Shown piece by piece: positions 35,371 to 47,025 of a stretch of 64,000 nucleotides of DNA; the first letter of the stretch is position 1; the number at the start of each line of letters is the position of its first letter. The stretch comes from Bromus sterilis (lineage: Eukaryota > Streptophyta > Magnoliopsida > Poales > Poaceae), in assembly GCA_950022295.1 (NCBI GenBank), contig OX465601.1, forward strand, positions 119,943,501 through 120,007,500, given 5' to 3'. Under the pieces are notes generated by a model, which did not search any database, was not told where the DNA came from, and saw nothing but the letters and a program-made list of their open reading frames with translations. The position numbers were made by a program, and so were the translations under genes.

Positions 35371-36350
35371 ATGACGAGAGCAAACATGCCGCCACTGGAG
35401 AACCCTTTTCTTTGGAGGCTGTGGCCGCAGTGGCATAGGTCACAACTGTGATCATCTAGCTACTCCAGAACCAGACCGCCCAGAGGAACGTTCGACCTCA
35501 GCACACCACCCTGTAGCAGTTCCTCGCCATGAACCCCCCATGGTTCTTAGAAGCTCGAGACCCGCTAGAAGCGGATGATTGGCTGGCAGAGATCAAAAAA
35601 AAATTCAACGCGAACACCGCCAGGCCAGTTGACTACGTCACCTACGCCAACTTCTAGCTCCAGGGTGCAGCAGGCAGCTGGTACTCAACCTACAAGGACA
35701 ACAAGGGCGACGCTGTGATCAATTGGGATGATTTCACCAGAGACTTCAGAGCCGCACATATCCCCAGTGGCCTGATAGAGAGGAAGCGTGAGGAGTTTCT
35801 GGATCTGAGACAGGGTGGAAAATCAGTGCAGGAGTACAACCTGGCCTTCGTCAGGCTTGCCAGGTACGCTCCAGAGGAGGTCTCCATAGAGGCCAAGCGG
35901 ATAGCCAGGTTCTGTTGGGGTCTCAGCATAGAGATCAATTATGCGCTCACCGAGTACAACCCACACCTGTTTTTAGAGTTCGTCGATCAAAACATACGGC
36001 AAGAGTCAGCCAAGGCAGAGCATGAAGCCGACAAGAAGGGGCAGAGGGAGTTCAGCTCAGCAGTGATGGTCCAGAATAAGTCCAAGACCTGGGTCCCAGA
36101 TGCACCACCATAGAGACAACAGTTCCGGCCGAGGGGGGCACTTGTTCGCACTTTTTCCCGCCCTCCCATCCCAGTCCAGCAGGGGCCTCACTCTACATCA
36201 CCCTTCGCGAGGCCACCCAGGCCGCAGCCCCATCCAAGGCCGAGTATGATTTGTCATAGGTGTGGTTAGCCCGGGCACATCTCTCCCAGGTGCACCGACC
36301 CACGCTTTGCTCAGCTCCCTCCGCCCCCACCTCGCTCTACTCCGAGCAAT
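35371..36350 (+). pseudogene. Element E gag and zinc knuckle
   Basis: Likely start ATG at 35371 (MTRANMPPLENPF), followed soon by a stop. The gag domain is recognisable from LEARDPLEADDWLAEIKKKF, with a TAG after TYANF, then 35715-36113 (VINWDDFTRDFRAAHIPSGL, ERKREEFLDLRQGGKSVQEY). The zinc knuckle CHRCG-PGHISPRC at 36252-36293 has TAG where CAG is expected. At least four stops. Confidence 0.78.
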
Positions 36351-36353
36351 GCG

Positions 36354-36944
36354 TTGGTCAGGACCCAGCCACGAGCAGCTCGAGTGAACAATGTGATGAT
36401 GGCAGATGCTCAACAGTCTTCAGAGATCGTGCTTGGTAGGTTGCTTGTGTGTTCAGTTCCTACGACTGTGTTGTTCGATTCCGGAGCTTCTCATTCCTTC
36501 ATTTCCAAGTCCTTTGCATGTGCCCATGATCTTCAGTCAGAAATGTTGGATTCTCCAATGGCTATTTGTACCCCAGGCTCTAAGTTGAGTTTAGTAGTCA
36601 GAGTTCCGAGCGTTCAGATCCAGATCCAGGGTCTCACATTCTCCACCTCCTTGATCTTGCTTCCCCGTTCCAATATCGATGTCATCATGGGCATGGATTG
36701 GCTTGTGTACTACAAGGCCAACATTGATTGCCCATCAAGGTCTGTGAAGTTGACACATGATTCAGGCGCAGAGATCTGGTACACTTGTGGCTCAATGGCA
36801 GGAGAAGCACAGTTGTATGCTCTGAATGCAGGAGCCGCACCATTGCTCGAGGAATTCAGAGTTGTCTGTGAGTTTCCAGACATCTTCCCAGAGGTGTTGC
36901 CAGGTATTCCCCAGTTCGAGCTATTGAGTTCGTTATTGAGCTAG
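36354..36944 (+). pseudogene. Element E protease
   Basis: 196 aa with the aspartic protease motif VLFDSGASHSFISKS (active Asp in DSGA near 36477) and NIDVIMGMDWL, the second half of the retroviral-type protease fold. It ends where a frameshift (IPQFELLSSLLS) separates it from RT. Confidence 0.8.
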
Positions 36945-37660
36945 AGCCTGGTACACAGCCGATTTTTCGGCATCCATACAAAATGTGTCCGGAGGAGTTG
37001 ATTGAGTTGAATAAACAGTTGACAAAGTTGGATATAGACGGTTTTATCCGTGCTAGCACTTCCCCTTGGGGTGCCCCAGGTCTGTTTGTGAAGAAGAAGG
37101 ATGGTACTGGCTGATTGGTCCAGGACTATTGTGGAATCAATAAGCAGACCACCAAAAACAAATATCCTCTACCCCGCATAAATGATCTGTTTGAGCAGTT
37201 GAATGGGGCAAAAGACTTTTCCAAGTTTGACTTGCGGATGGGTTATCACCAGATACGTGTGCGAGAAGAGGATATTCCCAAGATAGTTTCAGCACACGTT
37301 ATGGACTACATGAGTTCACATTCATGACGTTTGGCTTCTCAAAGGCCCCTCCAACCATCATGAGAGCTATGAACTATTTGTTCCAAGAGTGGCTCGATGT
37401 CTTTGTCATCATATACCTCGACGACATTCTTGTGTATGCTAAGTCAGAGGCTGAACATGAGGAACATCTTCGCTTGGTGTTACAGAATTTGAGAGAGCAC
37501 CGGTACTATCCCAAGTTCTCCAAGTGTGAGTTTTAGCTTGACAAGGTCAACTTTCTTGGCCATGTCATTTCCGCGAAGGTATCGCTGTTGATCCGGACCG
37601 AGTCCGCACAATTCAAGAATGGGCTCCGCCAAAGAATCTAGAGCAGTTAAGGAGTTTTCT
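36945..37660 (+). pseudogene. Element E reverse transcriptase
   Basis: RT pieces in several frames: FRHPYKMCPEELIELNKQL, a TGA inside the DGTG-region, then 37115-37327 (DYCGINKQTTKNKYPLPRIN, KFDLRMGYHQIRVREEDIPK) and 37324-37536 (MTFGFSKAPPTIMRAMNYLF, catalytic YLDDILVYAKSEAEH at 37414-37450). Stops at TGG-to-TAG (CEF*) and indels follow. Confidence 0.8.
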
Positions 37661-37779
37661 TATCCTTGCTAGATATTTCAAGAGGTTTGTGCAGAACTTA
37701 TCCCAGATCGCAAAGCCAATGACATAATTGTAGTGCAAAGGCAAACGGTACACTTGACCACCGGCTTGCCATTCAGCTT

Positions 37780-38489
37780 TCGATGAGTTGAAGAGGAAGT
37801 TGACCACAGCTCCAATCCTCACACCGCCAGATGAGTCACAGCCTTTTCAGGTCTTTTGTGATGCCTCACTCTAGGGGCTAGGAGGAGTTTTGATGCAAGG
37901 TAGGAATATTGTGGCTTATACCTCACGGCAGTTGAGGACAAGTGAGAGGAACTATCCCACGCACGACTTGGAGCTGGCAGCGGTTGTGGATAACTTGATC
38001 ACTTGGCGACACCTCCTCTTAGGGAGGAAGATGGATGTGTTCACCGAACACAAAAGTCTGAAGTACTTGTTCAGTCAGCCCAATCTGAACTTGAGGAAAA
38101 GAAGGTGGCTTCACACTATTACTGAGTACACAGTTGATATTCAGTACACGCCTGGGAAGTCCAATGTCATAGCTGATGCGCTGAGCCGCAAGGGCAATTG
38201 CAATAATATCCAGGTGCAGAAGATCCACCCTGATCTATGTGAGTCCTTTCGGAAGCTCAATCCCGAGCTAGTTCCAGCAGGATACCTTGCCAACCTTTTT
38301 ATAGAGCCCACTATCCATGAAAGGATCCGTGAAGCTCAGTCTGGCAGCTCGATGATTCAAAAGATCAAGCAGGGTTTGCCGCCTCAGTCCCCAAGTACGG
38401 TTGCTTCTCACTGCATCACGACGTCACCGTGTTGTCCGAGGAGAGATTTGTTGTCCCCAAGGAGGGAGATCTCAGAGAGGTCATCATGA
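37780..38489 (+). pseudogene. Element E RNase H
   Basis: CDASL, then a stop, then GLGGVLMQGRNIVAYTSRQL, NYPTHDLELAAVV, FTEHKSLKYLF and DALSRKGN. These are RNase H and the linker to integrase. Position and order agree with A-C. Confidence 0.78.
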
Positions 38490-39188
38490 AGGAGGCTCAT
38501 GTTTCCAAGCTATCAATTCACCCCGGCAGTATAAAGATGTATAAAGATCTCAAGCAAAGCTTTTGGTGGACTCATATGAAGCCGGATGTTGCCCGTTTTG
38601 TGTCTCAATGTGATGTGTGCAGAAGAGTGAAGGAAAAACACCAGAAGCCGGCAGGGCTACTCCATCCACTTGAAATTCCGGAGTGGAAATGGGATCAGAT
38701 AGAGACGGATTTCATCATAGGCTTCCCTTTTGTCACAGAAGAAGAACAATGCCATCTTTGTCGTGATTGACAACCTCTCAAAAGTTGCCCACTTCCCAGT
38801 AAAGGACTCCATTTCAGCAGCTGAGTTGGCGGATTTGTATACCGCAAGAGTTGTATCTTTGCACAACATTCCCAAGAAGACCAGCTCTGATAGAGGCAGC
38901 CTTTTCACATCCAAGTTCTGGCAGTCCTTCCAAAAGATGATTGGGACAACGGTGTTGTTCAGTACCGCTTATCACCCTCACACCAGTGGGCAGGTTGAGC
39001 GTGTGAATCAAATCCTCGAGGACATGCTTCGAGCGTGTGTCATTTCCTTTGGCATGAAGTGGGAGGAATGTTTGCCTTACACTGAGTTGTCTTACAACAA
39101 CACCTATCAAGCAAGTCTGCATGCAACACCCTTTGAGGTATTGTATGGCTGGAAGTGCAGGACACCTTTGAACTGGTTCGAGACATGA
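38429..39188 (+). pseudogene. Element E integrase
   Basis: Two overlapping frames: 38429-38770 with the HHCC zinc domain (SIHPGSIKMYKDLKQSFWW, QCDVCRRVKEKHQKPAG) and the first Asp (IETDFIIGFP); 38730-39188 with SSDRGSLFTSKF (second Asp) and GQVERVNQILEDMLRACV (Glu). All three catalytic acids are still encoded, but a frameshift near 38740 splits the core. Confidence 0.8.
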
Positions 39189-39347
39189 GAGAGAAAGTTG
39201 TTCGGTCCAGATGTGATCCAAGAGGTAGAAGACAAGGTGAAGATAATCGGAGAGCACCTCAAGGCAACACAGTCAAAGAAGAAGGCCTATTATGAAAACA
39301 GGCACCGAGGTGTTGCTTTCCAGGTTGGAGATTAGGCATACCTGAGA

Positions 39348-39710
39348 GTGTCTACACTGAGGGGAACTCACCGCTTTGGCATCAAAGGAAAGCTTGCTCC
39401 TAGATTCGTCGGCCCATTCCGTATCCTGGAGAGTAGGGTGCCTCTTGACTTTCGGCTCGAGCTTCCCGAGAGTCTATCGATGGTGCACGATGTGTTTCAC
39501 GTGTCCCAGCTGAAGCAGTGCTTCAAGCAGCCACAACAGGCAGTTGACTTGGGCGATATCCAGCTGACTGTAGACCTTTCCTACTCAGAGCTTCCAGTCT
39601 GTGTTCTTGAGACTTCCGAGCGCAAGACGGGCAACAAGACCGTCAAGCTCATGAAGGTGCAGTGGTCACATCATTCGGAGATCATCTCCGTTCCGAGTAT
39701 CCAGAGCTGA
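39348..39710 (+). pseudogene. Element E GPY/F and chromodomain remnant
   Basis: 120 aa: HRFGIKGKLAPRFVGPFRIL (GPY/F-type), SMVHDVFHVSQLKQCF, then the chromodomain start SYSELPVCVLETSERKTGN and LMKVQWSHHSE, after which the frame is lost. The hairpin gatctcgggacgagatc is at 39719-39735, before the polypurine stretch and the 3' LTR at 39757. Confidence 0.75.
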
Positions 39711-39756
39711 TCATGCTTAGATCTCGGGACGAGATCCGGTGTGGGTAGGAGAGAAT

Positions 39757-40453
39757 TGTAATAGCCCATCAGTGAGAGTACTATTCATGTTGCAATTTTA
39801 CCTTCTCCAATGGCTTTGAAACTTGTTCACATGCAAGATATTGTAATATTATGTGGTGATCTTGAATTCCATCCATGCTTGAGCTCATTTGAATTTGAAT
39901 TCAAATGAATCTTGGTGCTTAAAGAAAGGTGTTTGGTGAATTTTTTCATTTGCATGTCAACTCCCCTAAGCTTCGAAGTTGGCCTAGCCAAATTCTTTCC
40001 CCACCCAAGAATTTCAAAAACCTTGCCCTCATTTTTAGCCATCCAAAAATGTGGGCTCCAATTCAAAGTGAATTTGAATTCAAAACTGGCTCAACATTTT
40101 GTTGCTCAAAATTGGCCAAAACCAATTTTGAAAAATGAGGAATAATGCAAGGATCCCAAAAGATATTTTTATATGTTTTTTCTGTTGTAGTTTTCCCTAG
40201 AAAATCCTTGGCGTTTTCTGTTTTTTTTATAAATGGAAAAATTCCTTTTTCTTTCTTTTCCTGGAGAAAGGGGCGACCAAGCCCAGCCCAGTAGGCCCCC
40301 TTCTCCTTCCCCGCAGCCCAGCTGGCCCGTGCCAGCGAAGAGGTACGCGAACTCGATCCGAGCCGCTGGATCTTGATCCAAGGGGCCACGGGCGCCGCCT
40401 TTCCACCGTGGTCGGGATCCCCTCCCCCTCCTCTTCCACTGCCGGCGAGAGCA
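39757..40453 (+). repeat. Element E 3' LTR, first part
   Basis: Starts tgtaatagcccatcag and matches 30491-31199. It stops at the D insertion; the last five bases gagca (40449-40453) are the D target site. Small ORFs on both strands (39827-40488) are LTR sequence. Confidence 0.85.
40449..40453. other. Target-site duplication of D (gagca)
   Basis: Partner is tgctc at 10389-10393, about 30 kb away and reversed, next to the D 3' LTR. Confidence 0.75.
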
Positions 40454-41354
40454 TGATACGTCTCAAATGTATCTACTTTTCCAAACACTTTTGCTATTGT
40501 TTTTCCTTCATTCTTGCATGATTTGGACGAAACTAACCCGGACTGACGTTGTTTTCAGCAGAGCTACCAGTGCTGTTTTATTTTGTGCAGGTTTTTGGAT
40601 ATTTAGGTACGCTGGAAAAATCCCAAAAAAATATAAAAAAATCAGCGTTCCCGAAGCTTTGATGAGGCCAGAGGGGGGCCACTCGGCAGCCAGGGGGCAC
40701 ACAGAAGGGTTCTTGGTGCGGCACACCCCCTGGCCGCGCCATGGACCCTCCTGGGTGGGTCCCACACCCCCTGGTGCCCTACTTTGGCCCTATTTATTCT
40801 TTTGGTGCCGTGTTAATGCCTTGTTCCGGTGCTCTTTTACAGGAGGACCTTAATCTCCCTAAGTTCCTTTTGGCCCCGTTTGTAGCGGGAGGGAAGGACA
40901 AAAGATGTTGTGCAAAGTTCTTATTGCAAGCACGTACCACTACCTTGGAATACATGCCTGATGTTTGATATTTGCCTAGATGATCCTTTCTTTTTCTGTG
41001 AGCCTTGCCCGTGTTAGAATCTATTACATGTTCGTTCTCATCCAAGCAGCGCCCAACCATCCATCTCCCTAGCCTACAGTGTTTTAATCCTCCTGGTTAC
41101 TAGTTGTTTACTTTTGCTGTTTTACTTTTTCTGTTTCACCACCACCATCACCACTATTATCACCACTACTACCATCGTATCACAGTTGCTACTAATACCT
41201 ATGTGCAAGCAAGTGTTTATTTCAGGTGCGGTTGAATTGACAACTCAATTGTCAAAGCTTGTACGTATTCTTTGTGTCCCCAAGTGTCGAATCAATAAAT
41301 TGGGTTATCTTGCCCGCGAAGACTATCTCGATCCCCTACAGTTGAGGGTTATCA
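40454..41354 (+). repeat. Element D 5' LTR, with internal deletion
   Basis: 901 bp. Relative to 10394-11805 it lacks about 500 bp at about 40800, after ccctatttatt. Antisense ORFs 40508-40765 and 40794-41060 are LTR sequence. Confidence 0.82.
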
Positions 41355-41366
41355 AGTACTGTTTTC

Positions 41367-41379
41367 TGGCGCCGTTGCC
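41367..41379 (+). other. Asp-tRNA primer-binding site of D
   Basis: TGGCGCCGTTGCC, 12 bases after the LTR end, complementary to the 3' end of Asp tRNA as usual in Athila-type elements. Confidence 0.7.
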
Positions 41380-41441
41380 CAGGACCATAGCTTTATTTAT
41401 AGGTCTACTTGAAGTATCCTTCCTGCTGCACGTTATCCACT

Positions 41442-43625
41442 ATGGGTAAGAAAGGAGACCCCAAGGTTCCGATCTTACCATCCCGTACGAGAAGAGGTAC
41501 TGCTCTTAGCACTAGTGCTAAACCGTATTCACCTTCAGTCTGGAAATATGTCACATACTTTTGATGATGCTTCGACTACCTTTGAGACTACAGGTTCACT
41601 TGGTTCTTTTATAGAAGAACAAATTGCTGCTGCTTCCCGATTCTCGGGTGTTGAAATTCCTATTACCCAAACCCCTATTGGAAAAACTCATGACTTTGAT
41701 GGCCTTAAGGAGAAACTCCTTGAGGATGATTATATTATGCTTGATGATGATTTTTGCAAGGAGCTTAATGAATGTGCTGATTCCGACCCTGCTACTATAA
41801 AGAAGTTGCTAGCAAAGCACTCCCTGAAGAACATGTTTACTCCTGATCCTACTTTTTCTACGTCTCTAATATGCATCACTGATCCTGATTATGATTTCTC
41901 TGTTGACCATTCACTTATATCCACAGTTGAAGCTGGTCCCTTTTATGGCAGAGAAAATGATGATGCTATCGGGCACCTGACCAAACTCACTGAGTTGGGT
42001 GGCTTGTTTACTACTGATGAAAGGATCCGGAACTTTTATGTGACCAAGCTTTTTCCTTTTTCCTTGAAAGGAGATGCTAAAGCATGGTATGATGCACTAC
42101 CATGTGGTTCCATTCAAAGTCCTCAAGATATGGCAATATCTTTCGTTGATAAGTATTTTCCTGCTCCTAAGCAACATGCTGCTTTACAAAGAATTTATAA
42201 CTTCAAACAGTTGCAGGATTAGCATCTCCCTAAAGCTTGGGGGAGATTTTGCAGTTTGCTGAAGGCTAGACCAGGACATGAGATCCCTAAGAATGAATTA
42301 CTTTATATATTTTATACTGTTCTAACCGATGGGTCTAAATCCTATCTATATAGTTGTGCTGGTTGTATTTTTCAGGAAAAGAACACCGGACGATACGAAA
42401 GAATTGATGGGCAAGATCGCCAAAACCCATGAAGATTGGTCCGTGCTTGAACCACCTCCACCACCAAAGAAGAGGGGCATGCTTGTCCTAAGCCCCGAAG
42501 ATATGCAAGAAGCAAAGAAGTATATAAGAGAGAAAGGTATTAAAGCTAAAGACGTGAAGAATCTACCTCCAGTTGAGAAGCTGTGTGAGCCTACCACTCA
42601 CCCACCTACGGTAGAGGTACACTCTCTTTTAGATTTCAGTGCAAGTGACATTCCTAAAGGTAAGCCTCCTGACCAATGTTTAGATGAGCTTGATAATTTT
42701 GTTATGAAGCAGAATCACTTCAATGAGAAGATGCAAGGTCAGTTGCATGATAACACTCTTGCTATCAAAAGTTTGCTTGATGTTCTAGGAAGAACAGTTA
42801 ATGATGTTAAATGTCTTGTGAACAATTTTCATATGGTTCAAACTCAGCTTGAACAAATTTCTAATGTGCTAAAATATTTGCTTGCTAATAATGCCAAACA
42901 GGACAATTTATAGGCTTATGGTATAAAGACCCGGGGTGGCACACACACCCAGGACCCTCTCTATCCAGAAGGGAATCCGAAGAGGATCGAGCAAGATTCT
43001 CAAGTGCAGGAAGAAGAAATTGTTAGCTCTCCAAAGAAGAAGAAGAAAAAGAAACACAAGGAAGCTTACAATTCCAATGATCCTATAGAAGAAGAAGAAC
43101 AAGCTGTTGACAAACAACATATCTACCTCCGATGCCGAGACTGAAGACGTTGCTGAACCTGAAAAAGATGCTGAGAAGAATGATCCACCTGAGGTTCGAG
43201 AAGAAGCAGCACCTGATAAGCGCAAGAAGTATACTAGAGAAGACTTCCTTGCAAGAAGACATGGGAAAGAACCAGAACCATGGGTACAGAAAACCATGCC
43301 CTTCCCAAGCAAGTCCGTCAAGTCCAAAGAAGAAGAGCACTACAACAAGTTTTGTGAGTGGATGAAACCTCTTTTTCTTCAAATCCCTTTGACTGATGCA
43401 ATTAAGTTACCTCCTTACTCTAAATATATGAAAGATATTGTTACTAATAAAAGAAAAGTCCCTAATGAGGCAATATCTACTATGCTTGCTAACTACTCTT
43501 TCAGTGGCAAGATTCCCCAGAATCTCGGTGATCCAGGTATACCCAGTGAAGTTGCCCAGAAAATTCCAGAAAAATTAGAATCAAAATTTCCAGGTAAAAA
43601 GCCATCAGGAGGTACCTGTGGCTGA
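41442..43625 (+). pseudogene. Element D gag, broken
   Basis: A likely start is ATG at 41442 (MGKKGDPKVPILPS), with a shift near 41510 into the 41515-42222 ORF. That ORF holds the gag capsid domain (RNFYVTKLFPFSLKGDAKAW, SFVDKYFPAPKQHAALQRIY). A TAG after KQLQD, a frameshift near 42375, the 42329-42913 ORF (PPPKKRGMLVLSPEDMQEAK, SLLDVLGRTVNDVKC coiled-coil-like), a Lys-rich patch, another shift near 43110, and the 43107-43625 ORF (DKRKKYTREDFLARRHGKEP, MLANYSFSGKIPQNLGDPG) follow. The last motif normally leads into protease, which is absent. Confidence 0.75.
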
Positions 43626-44089
43626 CCAGGGGGTCCACCCTTGGCCCAGGAGGCCAGGTGGCGCGGCCCAGCCCCTGGCCCCGCAACCCACCCTCCTGGA
43701 GCTCACAGGCACCCCCTGGTGGCCTCTCTTCCCTCACTCTCTCTCCTTCCTCTCAAAAACTCGTGTTCTTTCTCTGGTTCTGTTGTTCTTGTTGTTCTTG
43801 AGCACGAAACCTCGATCTCCTTCTACAACCACTCATTTGAGCTGAAATTTGGAAAAAATACTCTCCGGTATGTGACTCCCTCACCCCTCCAATTAGTTTT
43901 CTAGTTGGTGGCTTCATTAGTGAGTATTTAGTAGTTCTTGGCGCTGTTTAGTTGAGCTTAAATGTTTGTGTAGAAATTTATTTCTCAAGTTTTGTTGCTA
44001 GTTTGAGCCTTGGTAAAGTAAGTAGAATGTTTTTCCCAAACTAGTTTTTCTTAAATCTTCGTTTTTGTGATTTGTCAAAAAATTCAGAA
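43626..44089 (+). promoter_or_regulatory. LTR-like GC-rich spacer with pyrimidine patch before ORF2
   Basis: 43662-43722 (ggtggcgcggcccagcccct ... caccccctggtg) resembles the D LTR at 40720-40780. It is followed by ctctcttccctcactctctc, a pyrimidine patch common near plant transcription starts, and a ggtatgt donor-like site at 43868. It could be an internal promoter/5' UTR for ORF2; not proven. Confidence 0.3.
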
Positions 44090-45361
44090 ATGGATAGGCT
44101 AGGGAGATGGATTGGGAAGAAGAAACCCGAGCGCTCCAGCCGTGTTACGCGGTCCGCAGCTTCGCCTTCGACCACGAGGGTGAGCTACAATAAAGATATC
44201 GTACCCATAGAGATGTTTGACGCGTCACCCACGAAAGCCATGGCATTTCCATGCGAAGATTTCATGGAGAATGCTGGCATACAAGAAAAGTTCTATGCTC
44301 TGTGTGCCAATGCAGGTTCGATACGGCTTGTTACGAGCCGTGTACAATAGTATGAAACACTCACTGCTATTTTTGTTAACAGTTTCAGGTTTTATCCTGA
44401 CAATGATACTATGGTGTTTCAGATTTATGAAAAATTGCTGACCATGCCTATGAGTATATTTTGTGAAGCTTTAGGTTTTCCAGGCGTAGCCGAGAAGAAG
44501 AAGAGGAAAAATGTCCAAACTGTTGCACTCAACACCCTCCTCGACTCGTTCTGCAACACTGAAGTGAGGCCATCCAACCGTCAGAAGATCTCTAACATTA
44601 TGTTCCCTCACCCCAGGTATTTCGCTTATTATATCGCTAGAAGAGTGTTGGCTCGAGACAACATGAGCAGCACTTCTACGCCTGATACTGCTATCATGGC
44701 GAATGCCCTCTCAGGGAAGCACGAGTATCATGTGGGCTCGCTGATTGCGAAATGCCTTCCTACTAATAGTAACAAGGGGGATCTCTTTGGTGGCGTTTAC
44801 GCCACACTTCTTTTGCAGTCTCTCGAAATGGAACCGCGCCCAGATGATACAATCTTTCCTTTTGTTAGCCTTGACTTGGCTGCTATGAAGAGGCATTTCT
44901 TTGTTACTAAGGCCTCTGACCGCTATGCACTTGATTATATTTTTCGGTTTAAGGACAATGAGGCACGCACTGTCCGTCTACCTGCACCACTTGTGTTTGA
45001 TTTTTCTCGCAGCAACGGATACCATTTTCAGTGGCCGAGTTTGATGAGATCACGGGGAGATACCAGTTTCACGACCCCACGGAGGGGGTTGAGCCAAACG
45101 AGGAGGAGCGCGTCGTGTATCCGCCCGTTCGGGAGGAGCACGTGGCATATCCACCCATTCAGGAGGAGACCGTCACCCCCTGGGGTGAAGGGGCTTCCTC
45201 TTGATGGGGGGCGGGACCTTCCTCTTCCACGTGGAAGGAGCCCAGGGCTTCGGTGTACGCACCAGAGGACGCATTCGACCCATGGACATACCAGCACTAC
45301 CCGGGAGCAGGAGGCTCCTCGGGACCGCAGTAGACGATCCCAACTTAGGCCAAAAGCCTAA
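44090..45361 (+). pseudogene. Element D ORF2, Athila-type extra ORF
   Basis: From ATG at 44090 (MDRLGRWIGKKKPERSSRVT) the frame is open to a TAG at 44348-44350 (after TSRVQ), then continues in the same frame through 44411-45361 (316 aa: YEKLLTMPMSIFCEALGFPG, RQKISNIMFPHPRYFAYYIA, EYHVGSLIAKCLPTNSNKGD, MKRHFFVTKASDRYALDYIF). No protease, RT or integrase motif. It resembles the ORF carried by Athila-like elements (Athila ORF-1 type) by layout and style; this match is tentative. The last about 100 residues are Arg/Pro-rich and probably out of frame. ORF2 ends just before an aagcttgggggag motif. Confidence 0.55.
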
Positions 45362-47025
45362 GCTTGGGGGAGTACGTGCTCTCCTCCCCTTCCATGGTAT
45401 CTACCGTTGGTTCGCTTTTATCTTTGTTTTAGAGTTTGGCTCGAGTACGTGATGATTATAATTTCCTACGTTCGATCCTTGAAGTGACAAGGCAGTAATG
45501 ACGAAGATCGACGGAAGGGAAGCAACAAGGAAAGCCTGTATGAACTCTTTTTGTTTCTACTTTTGTACATATGCCTGTACTTATGACTAGAGGCCAGCTT
45601 GTAGCGACATAGTGCTATGTTTACAATGCTTTCCCAGTGGGTCATGCTTTCTTTGTGGTTAGTCTCAAATAGCTACAGTTTATAATGTGTTGCTTGAAAT
45701 GATTGACATGCATTCCATTGTTCATGGTTTGGCATATTGAAGTGGTATTTCCCTCCGGGGAATTCTTGGATTGACTTGGAACATGTTCACGCATGTTAAG
45801 ACTAAAAAGTCTGGTCTGCCTTGATGATCTTTTTACTTCAGGGTGATTTATATCACTTTCATGCCCGATTCAATGTTGCTTTGTCGCTCCGCATGATTAT
45901 GACCGTTATGCTCTCTGGTTGGTCGCTTCCCCGTCTTTTGCTAGCCTTCCTCCAGCACCAAGCGGAATTCTGCTTGTGCTTCCACTCACACCTTTCTAAA
46001 CCCAGTTGTTCCATTTGAGTCCACCTTACCTATCTATATATGGTATTTACGTGCCATCCCTAACGAAGACTTTCATGTACCATCTCAAAACCTTATTCAA
46101 AAGTTTCCTTTTTGTAACCGGACAAGCTCATGGTACAGTGAGGGAAATCAGTATCTTTCATGCCAAAAATATTTGACGGAAGTTTTAACTAGTATAAAAA
46201 AAGAGAAAGAGAAAAATGAGAAAAGTTGCACTTCCCCATACTTGATGATGGAATGAAATGGGTCAAATGCTGCTAATGATAGATGGAACGAGAAACAAAC
46301 TCCTTCCATATTTGAGGCAAAAATAAAAGGCACCATGGACCATCAAATGATAGATGGAGTCAGGAACAAAAGTGTAAGCAAAAAAAATATGGTTGGCATG
46401 GAAGATATTGAGAGATCTTTACCGTTCACCGTTGACTGGAAAGGTTGCACTCTCAAAAAGAAATGTATCTCTGTTTTAAAGCTGCAAGCTGTGGTACATG
46501 TTTAGTCTTTGCTTCCAACCACGGGTTTTCAATCTTGCCATCAAAAGCCACGGCTCGACAGTCTCCACCTTCCTTTCTCCAAAGCACCAACTATGAGAGC
46601 ATAATTGTCATTCTTAGTGTAACATGCATTGTCCCAAAGTTCTACATTGTCTTTTGCATTCTTACTCTGAGTTCTTAGTTCTAGTCTCCTTTAAAACTCC
46701 GAAGGAGCTTCTACATTTATGTTTTGCTTCACTCATAGAGGCTAGCGAGATACCACTCTGATATGTTCATGCTATGTGCATTATGATCTTGAATTGATTT
46801 TCAGCAGCATATTATTTACTTTTTTTTTGTTTGTGACTGATTACATGAAAGAAGGATTGATTCGTGCATTGTCCTTGTAGCATGGTGTCAAAACTTGCTA
46901 AACTCTTTCGTAGTACATGCTTATATACATCTAATGAATCAAAAGAGTTTGTCAAAATTTTCTTTGTCGCGTCCAGTTCGTTGAACTAAATTGCTTGAGG
47001 ACAAGCAATAGCTAAGCTTGGGGGA
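45362..47025 (+). other. Element D 3' non-coding region and polypurine tract
   Basis: AT-rich with no ORF above about 77 aa that shows a domain. It starts with aagcttgggggagtac and ends with gaggacaagcaatagctaagcttgggga, the typical polypurine end. X split it from the LTR at 11805. Confidence 0.65.
47021..47025. other. Target-site duplication of X, displaced copy (gggga)
   Basis: Reverse complement of tcccc at 11808-11812. Part of the D polypurine tract. Confidence 0.78.

Larger units (their letters stand above)
30491..40453 (+). mobile_element. Element E: decayed Tekay-type retrotransposon
   Basis: Plus-strand element: 5' LTR 30491-34693 (TGTAACATCCC ... GGCCTTACA), Met-tRNA primer site with one change (TGGTATTAGAGC at 34697-34708), broken gag-pol 35371-39710, 3' LTR from 39757 interrupted by D at 40453. 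The rest of the 3' LTR is at 9447-10393 in inverted orientation. Domain order is like A-C but the sequence is clearly diverged, so it is another Tekay family. Many stops and frameshifts suggest an old insertion. Confidence 0.85.
40454..47025 (+). mobile_element. Element D: Athila-like non-autonomous gypsy retrotransposon without pol
   Basis: 5' LTR 40454-41354 (TGATACGTCTC ... TTATCA), then a primer site complementary to Asp tRNA (TGGCGCCGTTGCC at 41367-41379), broken gag, a second ORF, and a polypurine end aagcttgggga at 47025, where X is inserted. The 3' LTR is at 10394-11805, inverted. Protease, RT, RNase H and integrase are missing between gag (ending 43625) and ORF2. This layout (gag, extra ORF, repeated aagcttgggggag motifs) resembles non-autonomous Athila-type elements common in Triticeae. 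Confidence 0.82.
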
